Assembly: GCF_031954365.1 (NCBI RefSeq)
Contig: NZ_JAUSVZ010000008.1
Source: Brevibacillus aydinogluensis
GTDB taxonomy: Bacteria > Bacillota > Bacilli > Brevibacillales > Brevibacillaceae
Length of the DNA: 64,000 nucleotides
Strand: one strand, 5' to 3'
The notes beneath the pieces are model-generated. The model had not been told where the DNA came from and did no database searches. It saw only the letters and a list, made by a program, of their open reading frames with translations. A program made the translations under genes and the position numbers. Of the stretch, positions 8,504 through 16,175 are shown piece after piece (the stretch's first letter is position 1; every line of letters begins with the position of its first letter).

Positions 8504-8833
8504 TTGATTGAATATGAAGTGACTGCTACTGATTTGAAAAGGATCGACTTTGGCGCCACCGGTGTGGCTGAGATCCTGCAGAACATCCGCATGATTTTGG
8601 CCACAACGGAATTTTCCTGCCCAATGGATCGCGGGTTTGCCTGGAATCCAGACATTGACGCACCGATTCCGGTGGTTCAGGCACGGACGGCCGCCCGCCT
8701 CGTAGCGGCAATCCAAGAATATGAACCGAGGGCAGAGGTGGTGCAGGTATCATTTCAAGGGGAACCACTGGATGGGAAGGTGAAACCGATCGTAAAGGTG
8801 AGGATAAAAGATGACGCGATTCAATTTACCTGA
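8504..8833 (+). CDS. Baseplate wedge protein, gpW/gp25-like
   Basis: A protein of about 109 residues. Segments GVAEILQNIRMILATTEFSCPMDRGFAWN and AARLVAAIQEYEPRAEV (shown in part) match the GPW/gp25 family: a helix with I-x-L-ILxT, P-x-D-x-x-FG-like turn, and conserved EPR. In T4 gp25 nucleates sheath assembly from the baseplate. Start taken as TTG 8504, 8 bases after GAGGCGG; GTG 8495 is an alternative. Its end overlaps the gpJ start by 23 bases. Confidence 0.82.
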   Translation: MIEYEVTATDLKRIDFGATGVAEILQNIRMILATTEFSCPMDRGFAWNPDIDAPIPVVQARTAARLVAAIQEYEPRAEVVQVSFQGEPLDGKVKPIVKVRIKDDAIQFT

Positions 8834-9923
8834 TGTCACGTTTGCTGATAAGTCTGCAGAAAAGATCGAGGCGGACATCGTAACCCGTTTCGAACAGTTG
8901 TCGGATATCAAGTTGGCTCCGGCCGATCCCCGCAGGAAGTTCATCCAAGCGATTGTTTCGCTTTTAGCCCAGCAGAGAAGCCTGATTGATTACAGCGCGA
9001 AGATGAACATGCTCGCCTATTCAGTAGATGATTTCCTTGACCACCTTGGCGTGTTCACTGACACAGAAAGGCTAAAAGCAGTGCCTGCAATAACCACCGT
9101 TCGTTTTCACTTCTCAGTGACCCAACAACAAACCATCCCGGCCGGCACCCGCGTTACAGCGGGAGACGGTCTTTTTTTTGAAATCAAACAGACCGTGGTG
9201 GTGCAGGCTGGACAAACGCAAGTTGACGTCCAGGCGGAGTGCATGGAAGCGGGCGTGAAAGGTAATGGATATCTACCTGGACAGATCAACCGGTTGGTAG
9301 ATCCCTTACCATGGGTCCAGTACGTAGAGAACATCACCACCAGCGAGGGCGGCGCTGACGAGGAGAGCAACGACGCTTACGCGGAGCGAATGCGTCAAGC
9401 CCCGGAGAGCTTTTCCGTGGCCGGACCGGAGGGAGCATACATTTACTGGGCACGGACGGCCAACTCATTGATCGTGGACGTATCAGTCCGCAGTCCATCA
9501 CCGGGCGTCGTGGAGATCCGCCCCCTATTACAGAACGGGCAGATCCCGGGGCAAGAGATTCTTGATCAGGTGCTCGTTGCCTGCAGTGACAGGAAAGTGC
9601 GGCCTCTAACTGACTTTGTGCAGGTATTGGCCCCTGAAACGATTTCCTACGACATCACTCTGACGTATTGGATCAGCACCTCCGACAGCAGTGTCGCTAC
9701 CTCGATCCAGGCGAGGGTCCAGAAAGCCATTGAAGAGTACAAACTCTGGCAAAAGACGAAGCTTGGGAGGGACATTGACCCTTCCGAGTTGATCACCCGA
9801 GTGAAGAACGCGGGAGCGAAGCGGGTGGCGGTCGCATCTCCGGTGTACCAGGCTGTCGACGCTCATCAAGTAGCGGTCGAAAACCTGGTGACCGTGACCT
9901 ATGGAGGGCTGGAGGATGGCTGA
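8811..9923 (+). CDS. Baseplate J-like protein (gpJ/gp6)
   Basis: A 370-residue baseplate J protein, the wedge component that links gp25/W to the tail fibre attachment protein I. Typical features are the AEKIEADIVTRFEQLSDIKLAP N-terminus, TVRFHFSVTQQQTIPAGTRV around residues 100-120, GGADEESNDAYAERMRQAPESFSVAGPEGAYIYWA (conserved centre, quoted in part) and a C-terminal VKNAGAKRVAVASPVY. ATG 8811 follows AGGTGAGGAT. The C-terminus overlaps gpI by 8 bases. Confidence 0.9.
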   Translation: MTRFNLPDVTFADKSAEKIEADIVTRFEQLSDIKLAPADPRRKFIQAIVSLLAQQRSLIDYSAKMNMLAYSVDDFLDHLGVFTDTERLKAVPAITTVRFHFSVTQQQTIPAGTRVTAGDGLFFEIKQTVVVQAGQTQVDVQAECMEAGVKGNGYLPGQINRLVDPLPWVQYVENITTSEGGADEESNDAYAERMRQAPESFSVAGPEGAYIYWARTANSLIVDVSVRSPSPGVVEIRPLLQNGQIPGQEILDQVLVACSDRKVRPLTDFVQVLAPETISYDITLTYWISTSDSSVATSIQARVQKAIEEYKLWQKTKLGRDIDPSELITRVKNAGAKRVAVASPVYQAVDAHQVAVENLVTVTYGGLEDG

Positions 9924-10566
9924 TATTTACTCGATTTCATTGGTTGACATCTTGCCAGAAAGTTTGAAGAGTGATCCGGATGTGGTGGCGCTGGCCCAAG
10001 CCATCACCCCCGAGATCCACGAGGTGTCCAAAGCCATCCCTCTGATTGTTCTGCTGGCGACGCTGGACCAGCAGCCAGAGGAAGTGGTCGACCTGTTGGC
10101 CTGGCAGTTCCACGTGGATTTCTACGAACCAGATTTGCCCTTGGAAAAGAAACGCGCGCTGGTGCGTGAGGCGTTCCCTTGGCATCGACGTAAAGGTACC
10201 CCTTGGACGGTAGAGCAAGTTGTCTCGATTGTCTTCCCCGGGGCGAAGGTAGCCGAGTGGTTCGAGTACGGCGGAGAGCCGTATCACTTCCGCGTGGAAA
10301 CAGAGGGAACGCTTGCGGCCGACGCAGACCTGGACCGACTTGTACGATTGATCAACGCGACCAAGAGACGCAGTGCCTGGCTAGAGAACGTGACCATCAA
10401 GCGTACGATCAACGCCGGCCTAAATTTCGGCGGCGTCTTCGCCGAGTACCGGAAGACGGAAATATACCCGGTAGCCTTCCAAATGCCCAATGTAAACGCG
10501 ACTCATTCATACGGCGGTGTCATTTCTTACACTGCCAAAACAACTATCAACACGGAGGTGAACTGA
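9916..10566 (+). CDS. Phage tail protein I (P2 gpI-like)
   Basis: A 216-residue protein of the P2 gpI family, the baseplate protein to which fibres attach. SLVDILPESLKSDPDVVALA at the N-terminus, LLAWQFHVDFYEPDLPLEKKRALV and RRKGTPWTVEQVV are the family signatures (LAWxFxVDxY and HRxKGTPxAVE). The ATG at 9916 is chosen because GGAGGG ends 7 bases before it; ATG 9901 lies inside that signal. Overlaps gpJ and is followed 1 base later by the fibre gene start. Confidence 0.88.
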   Translation: MADIYSISLVDILPESLKSDPDVVALAQAITPEIHEVSKAIPLIVLLATLDQQPEEVVDLLAWQFHVDFYEPDLPLEKKRALVREAFPWHRRKGTPWTVEQVVSIVFPGAKVAEWFEYGGEPYHFRVETEGTLAADADLDRLVRLINATKRRSAWLENVTIKRTINAGLNFGGVFAEYRKTEIYPVAFQMPNVNATHSYGGVISYTAKTTINTEVN

Positions 10567-10567
10567 A

Positions 10568-11569
10568 TTGGCACAATTTACGGGGATGATTTTGACGAAG
10601 AAAGGCCGTGACCTGCAGGCGAAGGCGGAAGCTGGGGTCACGCTGACCTTTACGAAGGTAAAAATCGGCGACGGCCAACTGGCGCAGGGACAGTCCCTGG
10701 AAGACTTAAACGATCTGGTCAGCCCTCAAAAAATCCTCACGATCGGAAGCGTCCAGGCCGAGGGTAACGGCCTGTGTCGGATCCGGGCGAATATCACCAA
10801 TCAGGGGATTACACAGGGGTTCTACGTTCGGGAGATCGGCCTGTTTGCACAGGACCCTCAATTGGGCGAGATCTTGTATGCAATCGCTACCGCCTCGGCT
10901 GCCGACTACCTGCCGCCAGAGGGTGGCGCAACAGTGGTGAACAACCAGTTCGACATCATCGTGATCGTGGGAAACGCCACTCAGATTTCCGCGACTATTT
11001 CGCCGTCTGGGATCATCAGTCAGGACGATGTGGCGGCCAGTGGTCCGAACAAGATTCCGAGGCTGAACAGCGCGGGGAAAGGAGAGTTCTCCATTACCGG
11101 AGATGCTGACACCGTGGACGGTAAGCACGCCGTAGATTTCGTCCAGCAGTCCGAAGTAGCGACGAACGGCGCCAACAAGGTGCTGCGCCTGGGGGCGGAC
11201 GGTAAGGCAAACGTGAGCATCACCGGCGACGCGACCAGCGTGGGAGGTAAGACCGTCGGCGCCGGTCCAAACCAGATTCCGACGAGAGATCAGTACGGAC
11301 GCGTGGTTGCGGATCACATTACCGAATACAAGGTAGTGCGCAGCGGAAAGGATGCAAACGGAATCTTCACAGTGGTGGAGCTCCGGAGGCCGGCAGACGA
11401 TAAGCTGTACATGCGCTCGACTCTCTCAAACCCGGATGCCCGTGGGAACTACCAGACGGACACCCGGGTTTTTTACAAAGCGGACGGGACGACGGTAGAT
11501 TATACGAAGGTGTACACGTTGACATATGACGCCGACGGTGACCTGGTAAGCGAGGTGCCTGCTCCATGA
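10568..11569 (+). CDS. Phage tail fibre protein with DUF3751 collar domain and internal repeats
   Basis: A 333-residue fibre. Residues 1-150 are the DUF3751 tail-collar/attachment domain (AQFTGMILTKKGRDLQAKAE; YVREIGLFAQDP; GGATVVNNQFDIIVI). Residues about 156-250 contain three related units beginning ASGPNKIPRLNSAG, ATNGANKVLRLGADG and GAGPNQIPTRDQYG, the first two running on to SITGDA-x-x-V-x-GK, a fibre shaft repeat. The C-terminal 80 residues form a different domain. TTG start at 10568 follows GGAGGTG by 7 bases. The N-terminus would bind gpI and the distal end faces the host. Confidence 0.85.
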   Translation: MAQFTGMILTKKGRDLQAKAEAGVTLTFTKVKIGDGQLAQGQSLEDLNDLVSPQKILTIGSVQAEGNGLCRIRANITNQGITQGFYVREIGLFAQDPQLGEILYAIATASAADYLPPEGGATVVNNQFDIIVIVGNATQISATISPSGIISQDDVAASGPNKIPRLNSAGKGEFSITGDADTVDGKHAVDFVQQSEVATNGANKVLRLGADGKANVSITGDATSVGGKTVGAGPNQIPTRDQYGRVVADHITEYKVVRSGKDANGIFTVVELRRPADDKLYMRSTLSNPDARGNYQTDTRVFYKADGTTVDYTKVYTLTYDADGDLVSEVPAP

Positions 11570-12087
11570 TGGATGTACTACGAGCGCACGGGATTGGAAA
11601 GGGACTGAACGCAGCAGACAAACAGGCGTTGATCGACATTGTAAATCGAGCCGACTCAAATGAGAGTGTGATCAGGACAAGCATCGTCAACGCGTTGAAC
11701 GCTGTCAGTACAGACAAAGCTTTGGGGTTGAATGCGGCATCTGCATGGGCCGACATCCTCGTTGCAATTCCTCAAGTAAAAACGGGGAAGAAGTGGGCGT
11801 CAGGGACAGCAAGTACAACAGCAACCGTATTAACGATAACCGTCCGAGGACTCACGTTTCAGCCAAAGGCGATATTTGCAAAATCAACAGCTGATGATAC
11901 TACAGGTTCGGGAAATGGAAATTACATGGTAGTCTATATAGATAAAACTGTTCTTGGTCTAAATAATGATATCTCTGCTCGGATTGGAACGGGGCCAGTA
12001 GGTGGACAGTGGACAAAATACGCAGATGGATTTGAGATCACAATGGATAACTATTCAAAAAGCTATAAATGGATTGCATTCGAGTAG
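11566..12087 (+). CDS. Fibre-associated phage protein A (paralogue of the next gene)
   Basis: A 173-residue protein with two parts: a helical N-terminal half (residues 1-75) and, after KTGKKWASG, a beta-rich C-terminal domain with VRGLTFQPKAIFAKS and an aromatic end YKWIAFE. The same arrangement occurs in the next gene. Position right after the fibre and start overlapping its stop (ATGATG) suggest a fibre tip or receptor-recognition component. No known family recognised. Base composition of the C-terminal half appears more AT-rich than the rest of the operon, compatible with recombination of host-range modules. Confidence 0.7.
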   Translation: MMDVLRAHGIGKGLNAADKQALIDIVNRADSNESVIRTSIVNALNAVSTDKALGLNAASAWADILVAIPQVKTGKKWASGTASTTATVLTITVRGLTFQPKAIFAKSTADDTTGSGNGNYMVVYIDKTVLGLNNDISARIGTGPVGGQWTKYADGFEITMDNYSKSYKWIAFE

Positions 12088-12101
12088 AAAGGAGGTAGCG
12101 C

Positions 12102-12638
12102 ATGGCACAACTTCCGAGCACAGCGACGATTAAGGATATAATCACCGCGCTTCAAACGATGGAGTGCATCAATCAGAAAGCGGATCTGGCCGCAGCCGTT
12201 GGAAGTCCGGCTTCCGTAAGCGACGATGTGGCAACGATCATCTCGAAATTGCAAAACGCAAAAAATACACTGGCGGCGTATTTGAATGCGAAAGGTGGAT
12301 CTGCTGCTGGTAACGAGAGTGTACAGTCTCTCGCGGATAAAGTCGGGACATTGCCCGTAAAGAAGTGGGCGAGTGGAAACCTCATGAGGCAGGCAAACTC
12401 AACTGTAGTAAGTGGTCTCGGCTTTAGACCAAGAGTAGTTATTGCCAGCACGCTTAGCTCAAATGGAAACAGGTATTCTGTTCGCGCTTTATTCCAGGAT
12501 TCAACTGAATTAACATTTGCAAATGCTATTGGCGGGCCATTTGAAGTGACATCCCTTGATGCAAACGGTTTTACACTTAAAACGGACGCTTCAAGCATTA
12601 GTTTTCCAAACGCAATCTATTGGTTTGCTTACGAATAG
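12102..12638 (+). CDS. Fibre-associated phage protein B (paralogue of the previous gene)
   Basis: A 178-residue protein. The helical N-terminal part (TIKDIITALQTMECINQKADLA; VQSLADKVGTLPV) is followed by KKWASG, then VVSGLGFRPRVVIAST and a terminal YWFAYE, paralleling the preceding protein (KKWASG, VRGLTFQPKAIFAKS, YKWIAFE). Good ribosome site AAAGGAGG at 12089-12096. Function unknown; a second fibre-tip or receptor-binding subunit is the simplest inference. The N-terminal halves of the two paralogues are more divergent than the tails. Confidence 0.7.
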   Translation: MAQLPSTATIKDIITALQTMECINQKADLAAAVGSPASVSDDVATIISKLQNAKNTLAAYLNAKGGSAAGNESVQSLADKVGTLPVKKWASGNLMRQANSTVVSGLGFRPRVVIASTLSSNGNRYSVRALFQDSTELTFANAIGGPFEVTSLDANGFTLKTDASSISFPNAIYWFAYE

Positions 12639-12649
12639 GAGGAGATATT

Positions 12650-13264
12650 ATGAAAACGATCGGACGTAAAATCTATTACGACAAACTGACTGGCAACGTA
12701 TTGGTAGACACCGGCGAACGCGCGGGCTTTGTCCGCGAAACCACCCAGGAAGAAGACTTTCAGACCTACGCTGCCTTGGCAGAGCGTATTCCTGAGACCG
12801 TCGGCTGCCTTCAGCTTGAATACGGGCAAGACTCGGACAAATTTGCCAAATACCTTTATCGAGTTGATCCGAACACGCAAACGATTATCTGGGATTTAAC
12901 CGAACCAACGGCAAGTTTGGAACAGGTAAAGGCAGCGAAAATCGACTTTCTGAACACCGAATGCACAAAGGCAATCTATGCAGGCTTTACTTCCGCATCC
13001 ACAGGTCATTTCTTCAATTTTGATGAGGAGGCGCAGGCAAACTTTAACCAACAAAGCACCCTGTTGCTCCTGAAACCAGACATCGCGGAGGTGCAATGGA
13101 AAACGGAGGACGCTGGCATCATTACGCTGACGCGGGAGCAATTTATCAACGTAGTCTTTGAAGCAGGTCAGCACAAGCAGCAGCAGATCAACAAGTATTG
13201 GGATCTCAAGGCCCGAGTACAGGCAGCTACAACAAAAGAAGAAGTCGATGCGATCAATTGGTAG
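12650..13264 (+). CDS. DUF4376-type phage tail protein
   Basis: A 204-residue protein. The C-terminal half (from about residue 95: VKAAKIDFLNTECTKAIYAGF; then ITLTREQFINVVFEAG ... VDAIN) is a DUF4376-like domain common downstream of fibre genes in Firmicutes phages. The N-terminal half (KTIGRKIYYDKLTGNVLVDTGE) resembles XkdW-type proteins. It may be a fibre assembly or baseplate accessory protein; this is inference. ATG 12650 follows GGAGGAG. It sits at the end of the structural module. Confidence 0.75.
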   Translation: MKTIGRKIYYDKLTGNVLVDTGERAGFVRETTQEEDFQTYAALAERIPETVGCLQLEYGQDSDKFAKYLYRVDPNTQTIIWDLTEPTASLEQVKAAKIDFLNTECTKAIYAGFTSASTGHFFNFDEEAQANFNQQSTLLLLKPDIAEVQWKTEDAGIITLTREQFINVVFEAGQHKQQQINKYWDLKARVQAATTKEEVDAINW

Positions 13265-13276
13265 GAGGCGAGGCGT

Positions 13277-13747
13277 GTGGAACTCAGACGCTTCGACCTC
13301 CTTTTTGTTCGGGGGCGGTCGTTTGTCGGCCGGCTTGTACAGGCCGTCACGCGGTCGCCCTATAGCCATGTGGCGATCGTGCTGGACCATTGGCACGTAG
13401 CCGAGACGGACTGGAGGTATCCGTTGACTGTCCGGCACCTGTCATACCCGATGGATACTTTCGACGTCTACCGGTATCGTGGGGGACTGACGGCAGCGCA
13501 GTTGGCAGCGATGGAACGTTTTCTGCACGAGAAGCTGACCACGCCGTATGACTACCTGCAATCGATCACGAACGGCCTGTACCTGCTCGTCGGCATACCG
13601 ATCCGGGACGCACCCGGGCGGATGAACTGCTCCGAGACGGTCGACCGGATGTTCGCGGCGGCCGGCATTGATCTCTGCCCGGCAGTGCTAGGTCACGTTA
13701 CTCCGGCCGACTTGGCGCGTTCGGAGAAACTACAAAAAATATCGTAG
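13277..13747 (+). CDS. Permuted papain-like (YiiX/NlpC-P60 superfamily) hydrolase
   Basis: A 156-residue enzyme-like protein. The N-terminal DLLFVRGRSFVGRLVQAVT is followed by RSPYSHVAIV with candidate catalytic His31, and later GRMNCSETVDRMFAAAG with candidate Cys118. His before Cys is the permuted order of YiiX/YaeF and LRAT-like members of the NlpC/P60 superfamily, which hydrolyse amide or ester bonds. GTG start at 13277 has GGAGGCGAGG upstream. It lies between the fibre module and the lysis genes, so a role in peptidoglycan or lipid cleavage during entry or lysis is possible but unproven. Confidence 0.72.
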   Translation: MELRRFDLLFVRGRSFVGRLVQAVTRSPYSHVAIVLDHWHVAETDWRYPLTVRHLSYPMDTFDVYRYRGGLTAAQLAAMERFLHEKLTTPYDYLQSITNGLYLLVGIPIRDAPGRMNCSETVDRMFAAAGIDLCPAVLGHVTPADLARSEKLQKIS

Positions 13748-13770
13748 GGGAGCTGCGTGCTCCCCTTTTT
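13746..13770 (+). terminator. Rho-independent terminator after the structural operon
   Basis: Stem AGGGGAGC / GCTCCCCT-type with a short loop and five T residues (13766-13770), immediately after the papain-like gene stop. It would separate the tail operon from the lysis genes, although read-through is likely needed since no strong promoter is obvious between them. Confidence 0.75.
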
Positions 13771-13833
13771 GCATCAAGACTGAGAGCCCGCCCCGAACCG
13801 ATCGGGGTTATAAAGAGAGAAGTGGGTGAGCAT

Positions 13834-14091
13834 ATGTCAGTAGACGAACTGCAAGTACTGGCCGATATCCGAGAGCGTGTTGTAAGAGTGGAAACCAAGA
13901 TCGACTCCATGACAGACGTCCGGGCAACAGCCGATGAAGCGAAAGAGAAAGCATCGGAGGCGTTGCAATACGGAAAGTCCGCACACCACCGTTTGAATGA
14001 GGTGGCGGATAATCAAAGATGGCTCTGGCGAACCTTGATTGGAGCGGTGATCGCTGGGGCCATCGCATTTTTGTGGAAGGGGGCGAACTAA
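13834..14091 (+). CDS. Haemolysin XhlA-like phage lysis accessory protein
   Basis: An 85-residue protein: coiled-coil N-terminal region (VLADIRERVVRVETKIDSM ... AKEKASEALQYGKSAHHRL) and one C-terminal transmembrane segment (TLIGAVIAGAIAFLW). This is the XhlA family layout of PBSX-like phages, a membrane protein that works with the holin in lysis. Starts at ATG 13834; GTG 13822 in frame is an alternative. Its stop abuts the holin start, giving a three-gene lysis cassette. Confidence 0.8.
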   Translation: MSVDELQVLADIRERVVRVETKIDSMTDVRATADEAKEKASEALQYGKSAHHRLNEVADNQRWLWRTLIGAVIAGAIAFLWKGAN

Positions 14092-14382
14092 GTGAACGAG
14101 ACTGATCTTTTGACATTGGCGAAACATTTTCTGCTTGATCAAGCACTTATCGTCGTCGCGGCGCTAGTTGTCATCGGTATTTTTTTGAAGAAGACGCCGA
14201 AAGTGGAAGATTGGCTGATCCCCTGGATTTTGACTGGTGTGGGTATTGTCCTCGCTTGCGGTGTGCTCGGGGAGATTACCGTCCAGGCTACGATCCAAGG
14301 TATACTAGCGGCTGGCATTGCAAACCTGGGACATCAGCTCTGGAAACAGACCACGGAAAGACGGAAGGAGGATGAACAATGA
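14092..14382 (+). CDS. Phage holin
   Basis: A 96-residue membrane protein with three hydrophobic segments (about residues 18-33, 42-62 and 64-80) and a charged C-terminus (QTTERRKEDEQ). Size, topology and position between XhlA and the endolysin identify it as the holin that opens the membrane for lysis. GTG start directly follows the XhlA stop; the preceding GGAAGGGGG serves as ribosome site. Ends in ATGA overlap with the endolysin. Confidence 0.8.
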   Translation: MNETDLLTLAKHFLLDQALIVVAALVVIGIFLKKTPKVEDWLIPWILTGVGIVLACGVLGEITVQATIQGILAAGIANLGHQLWKQTTERRKEDEQ

Positions 14383-15002
14383 CCCAACAAGAGTTTATTG
14401 ACAAAATCGCTCCAGCAGCCGTGGAGGACATGCGTAAGACACGTATCCCGGCTTCACTCACCATCGCTCAAGCCATCCTGGAGAGCAACTGGGGGAAGAG
14501 CGGGCTGACGAAGCAAGCTAACAACCTGTTCGGCATAAAAGGCACCGGCCCGGCCGGTAGCGTGACCATGCCCACGACCGAATATGTAAATGGCAAGCCA
14601 GTAAAAGTTAACGCGAATTTCCGGAAGTATAACTCCTGGGCCGAGTCGATTGCCGATCACTCGGCTCTAATTTTAAACGGCACTCGGGACAAGCCCACCA
14701 GGTACCACGGCGTGCTCGGTGCGGACTACAAGAAAGCCTGCCAAGAGATCTGGAAAGGTGGATATGCCACCGATCCGGCGTACCCGCAAAAACTGATTTC
14801 CCTGATCGAGCAGTACAATTTGCAAAAGTATGACAGAGTGGATAAATGTGTGGACAACCCTGTGGATAGAGAATCTGCTGAAGAGGTCATTGCCATTTTA
14901 GGCGCTGTTTATATGGCGGCTGATAATGACCCTGGTGTCCGCGCAGCAGCACACTACGCTGCTGATGCGCTGCGGGATGCGGCGGGGATACCGAAGCCAT
15001 AA
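14379..15002 (+). CDS. Endolysin: FlgJ-like glucosaminidase (GH73) with C-terminal binding domain
   Basis: A 207-residue protein. Residues 1-145 form a GH73/FlgJ-type domain: IPASLTIAQAILESNWGKSG contains the conserved catalytic Glu35, followed by NLFGIKG, NFRKYNSWAESIADHSALI and YATDPAYPQKLISLI. It would cleave the glycan strand. Residues about 160-207 (SAEEVIAILGAVYMAADNDP; AAHYAADALRDAAGIP) form a short C-terminal helical domain seen in Bacilli endolysins and amidases, probably for wall binding. No signal peptide, so release depends on the holin. Confidence 0.88.
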   Translation: MTQQEFIDKIAPAAVEDMRKTRIPASLTIAQAILESNWGKSGLTKQANNLFGIKGTGPAGSVTMPTTEYVNGKPVKVNANFRKYNSWAESIADHSALILNGTRDKPTRYHGVLGADYKKACQEIWKGGYATDPAYPQKLISLIEQYNLQKYDRVDKCVDNPVDRESAEEVIAILGAVYMAADNDPGVRAAAHYAADALRDAAGIPKP

Positions 15003-15007
15003 GAGAA

Positions 15008-15051
15008 GCCCTCTGCCGGGAGACCGGTGGAGGGCTGTTTTTGTTTTTTTA
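15008..15051 (+). terminator. Strong rho-independent terminator after the lysis cassette
   Basis: Stem of about 13 pairs (AGCCCTCTGCCGG at 15008-15020 with its complement at 15025-15037), loop GAGA, then a long T-rich run to 15051. Marks the end of the phage late transcription unit. Confidence 0.88.
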
Positions 15052-15123
15052 TGTTATAACTTTTTGGTAGAGAGCAAATATTTAAAAAGCAATACTTTTT
15101 TCTTATGTGAGTTTGATAAACTT

Positions 15124-15153
15124 CTGAATTGTCATTATGATTTTGGGTATAAT
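15124..15153 (+). promoter_or_regulatory. Possible promoter of the DUF3800 gene
   Basis: A consensus TATAAT at 15148-15153 preceded by a weak -35-like CTGAAT (15124-15129) with an 18-base spacer. It lies between the strong phage terminator and the DUF3800 start, fitting an independently transcribed accessory gene. Confidence 0.4.
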
Positions 15154-15185
15154 GGCACTAGAGTAGACGGGTAAGGGTGGTAATT

Positions 15186-15935
15186 ATGTACTTTGTATTT
15201 GTTGATGAAGCAGGAACGCCAGGCTATAACAAGAAAAAACAACCGGAAGGATACTTTTCACTTGCGGGAATAATAATTAAAGCAGAAAGAATCCTTGAAT
15301 TAGAGAAGAAATTGCGAAAGTTAAAGCGAGATTTTGAAATTCATCCAAACGATGAATTTAAATGGTCTTCCAGCTACTCAGAATTTGGCTTTGACTTCAA
15401 AACGTTCTGTGAATACCGGGGAGAAAAATTCCGATTGATAAATGAAATTGCAGAAACTGTAATTGTTTCGGTTCTTGATAAAGCGGAGTCCTTTAAAAAG
15501 GACTATATTAACGACCACTGTGACTTGTATCAGCAGGCACTTTACCTCATGATGGAGAGGATACATAATTGGAGATCTGATAGAGGGGTTACGGATGGTC
15601 CGTTCGTTTTCGTAATTGATTCAAGGAAAAACGCTAAAGAAGCAAACTTAGATGAAAAGTTGGGGAATGCGTATCGAAGAGCCTTACGGACAGGTACTTA
15701 TTATTATACCACAGGCTTTCCTGCTTTCTCAGAGACACCGTATTTCACTGCATCGGAGTCATCTTCCGGACTCCAATTGGCTGACTACTGCGCTGGAGCG
15801 GTACAGCAGTATTTTACCAAGGGAACGAGTGATTGGTATCCAATGTTGCGACCGAAAATCAGAAAATCAGCGGATGGAAAGGTGTCAGGGTTTGGGATAA
15901 AATTTTTCCCTGGAAGAACGCCGGTTGAATTGTAA
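15186..15935 (+). CDS. DUF3800 domain protein (phage accessory gene)
   Basis: A 249-residue protein. The N-terminal YFVFVDEAGTPGY (Asp-Glu acidic pair), an internal FVFVIDSRKN strand and the C-terminal SSGLQLADYCAGAV are the DUF3800 signature, a family with predicted RNase H-like fold whose acidic residues suggest metal-dependent nuclease chemistry. The gene is more AT-rich than the phage late genes, has its own promoter and lies after the lysis terminator, the usual place of cargo genes. ATG 15186 has AAGGGTGG upstream; GTG 15177 is less likely. Role, including possible defence, is inference. Confidence 0.78.
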   Translation: MYFVFVDEAGTPGYNKKKQPEGYFSLAGIIIKAERILELEKKLRKLKRDFEIHPNDEFKWSSSYSEFGFDFKTFCEYRGEKFRLINEIAETVIVSVLDKAESFKKDYINDHCDLYQQALYLMMERIHNWRSDRGVTDGPFVFVIDSRKNAKEANLDEKLGNAYRRALRTGTYYYTTGFPAFSETPYFTASESSSGLQLADYCAGAVQQYFTKGTSDWYPMLRPKIRKSADGKVSGFGIKFFPGRTPVEL

Positions 15936-15945
15936 AAAAATAAGG

Positions 15946-16001
15946 GGCTGAGGGGACTCGATGTCCAGCACACCCTTAGTGGATGTTACCTCAGCCGTTT
16001 T
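15946..16001 (+). terminator. Long hairpin, probable terminator of the DUF3800 gene
   Basis: GGCTGAGG (15946-15953) pairs with CCTCAGCC (15989-15996), followed by GTTTT. The loop is long (35 bases) with weaker internal pairing. Begins 11 bases after the DUF3800 stop. Confidence 0.55.
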
Positions 16002-16011
16002 CCGGTATCTG

Positions 16012-16058
16012 TAGCTTCAGTTTACACCAGAGTGTTTACAGTGTAAACTACGAAGCTA
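16012..16058. repeat. Large inverted repeat with nested TTTACA palindromes
   Basis: TAGCTTC (16012-16018) plus AGTTTACAC (16019-16027) face GTGTAAACT (16041-16049) and GAAGCTA (16052-16058), giving a 16-pair interrupted stem. Inside it, GTTTACA-G-TGTAAAC at 16034-16048 is a perfect palindrome. No T-run follows, so it is not an ordinary terminator. Two direct copies of GCCCAATTT follow at 16059-16077. It could be a regulator operator or a recombinase site at the prophage edge. Confidence 0.6.
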
Positions 16059-16078
16059 GCCCAATTTTGCCCAATTTG
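16059..16078. repeat. Tandem direct repeat GCCCAATTT
   Basis: Two copies of GCCCAATTT with 10-base periodicity (16059-16067 and 16069-16077), close to one helical turn, next to the inverted repeat. The phasing is suggestive of arm-type or regulator binding, but two copies alone are weak evidence. Confidence 0.45.
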
Positions 16079-16135
16079 ACCTAAATTTAAACGTTTATGC
16101 GTGTTTTTTGACTTTCCCGTTAAATCTCGTTGTTT

Positions 16136-16175
16136 TGCCTGCAATTATGTGACTAATAGCAGGCATTTTTTTTTT
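16136..16175 (+). terminator. Rho-independent terminator
   Basis: TGCCTGC (16136-16142) and GCAGGCA (16159-16165) followed by a run of ten T residues. It insulates the SOS-controlled gene downstream; the -35 region of that gene begins in the T-run. Confidence 0.8.
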
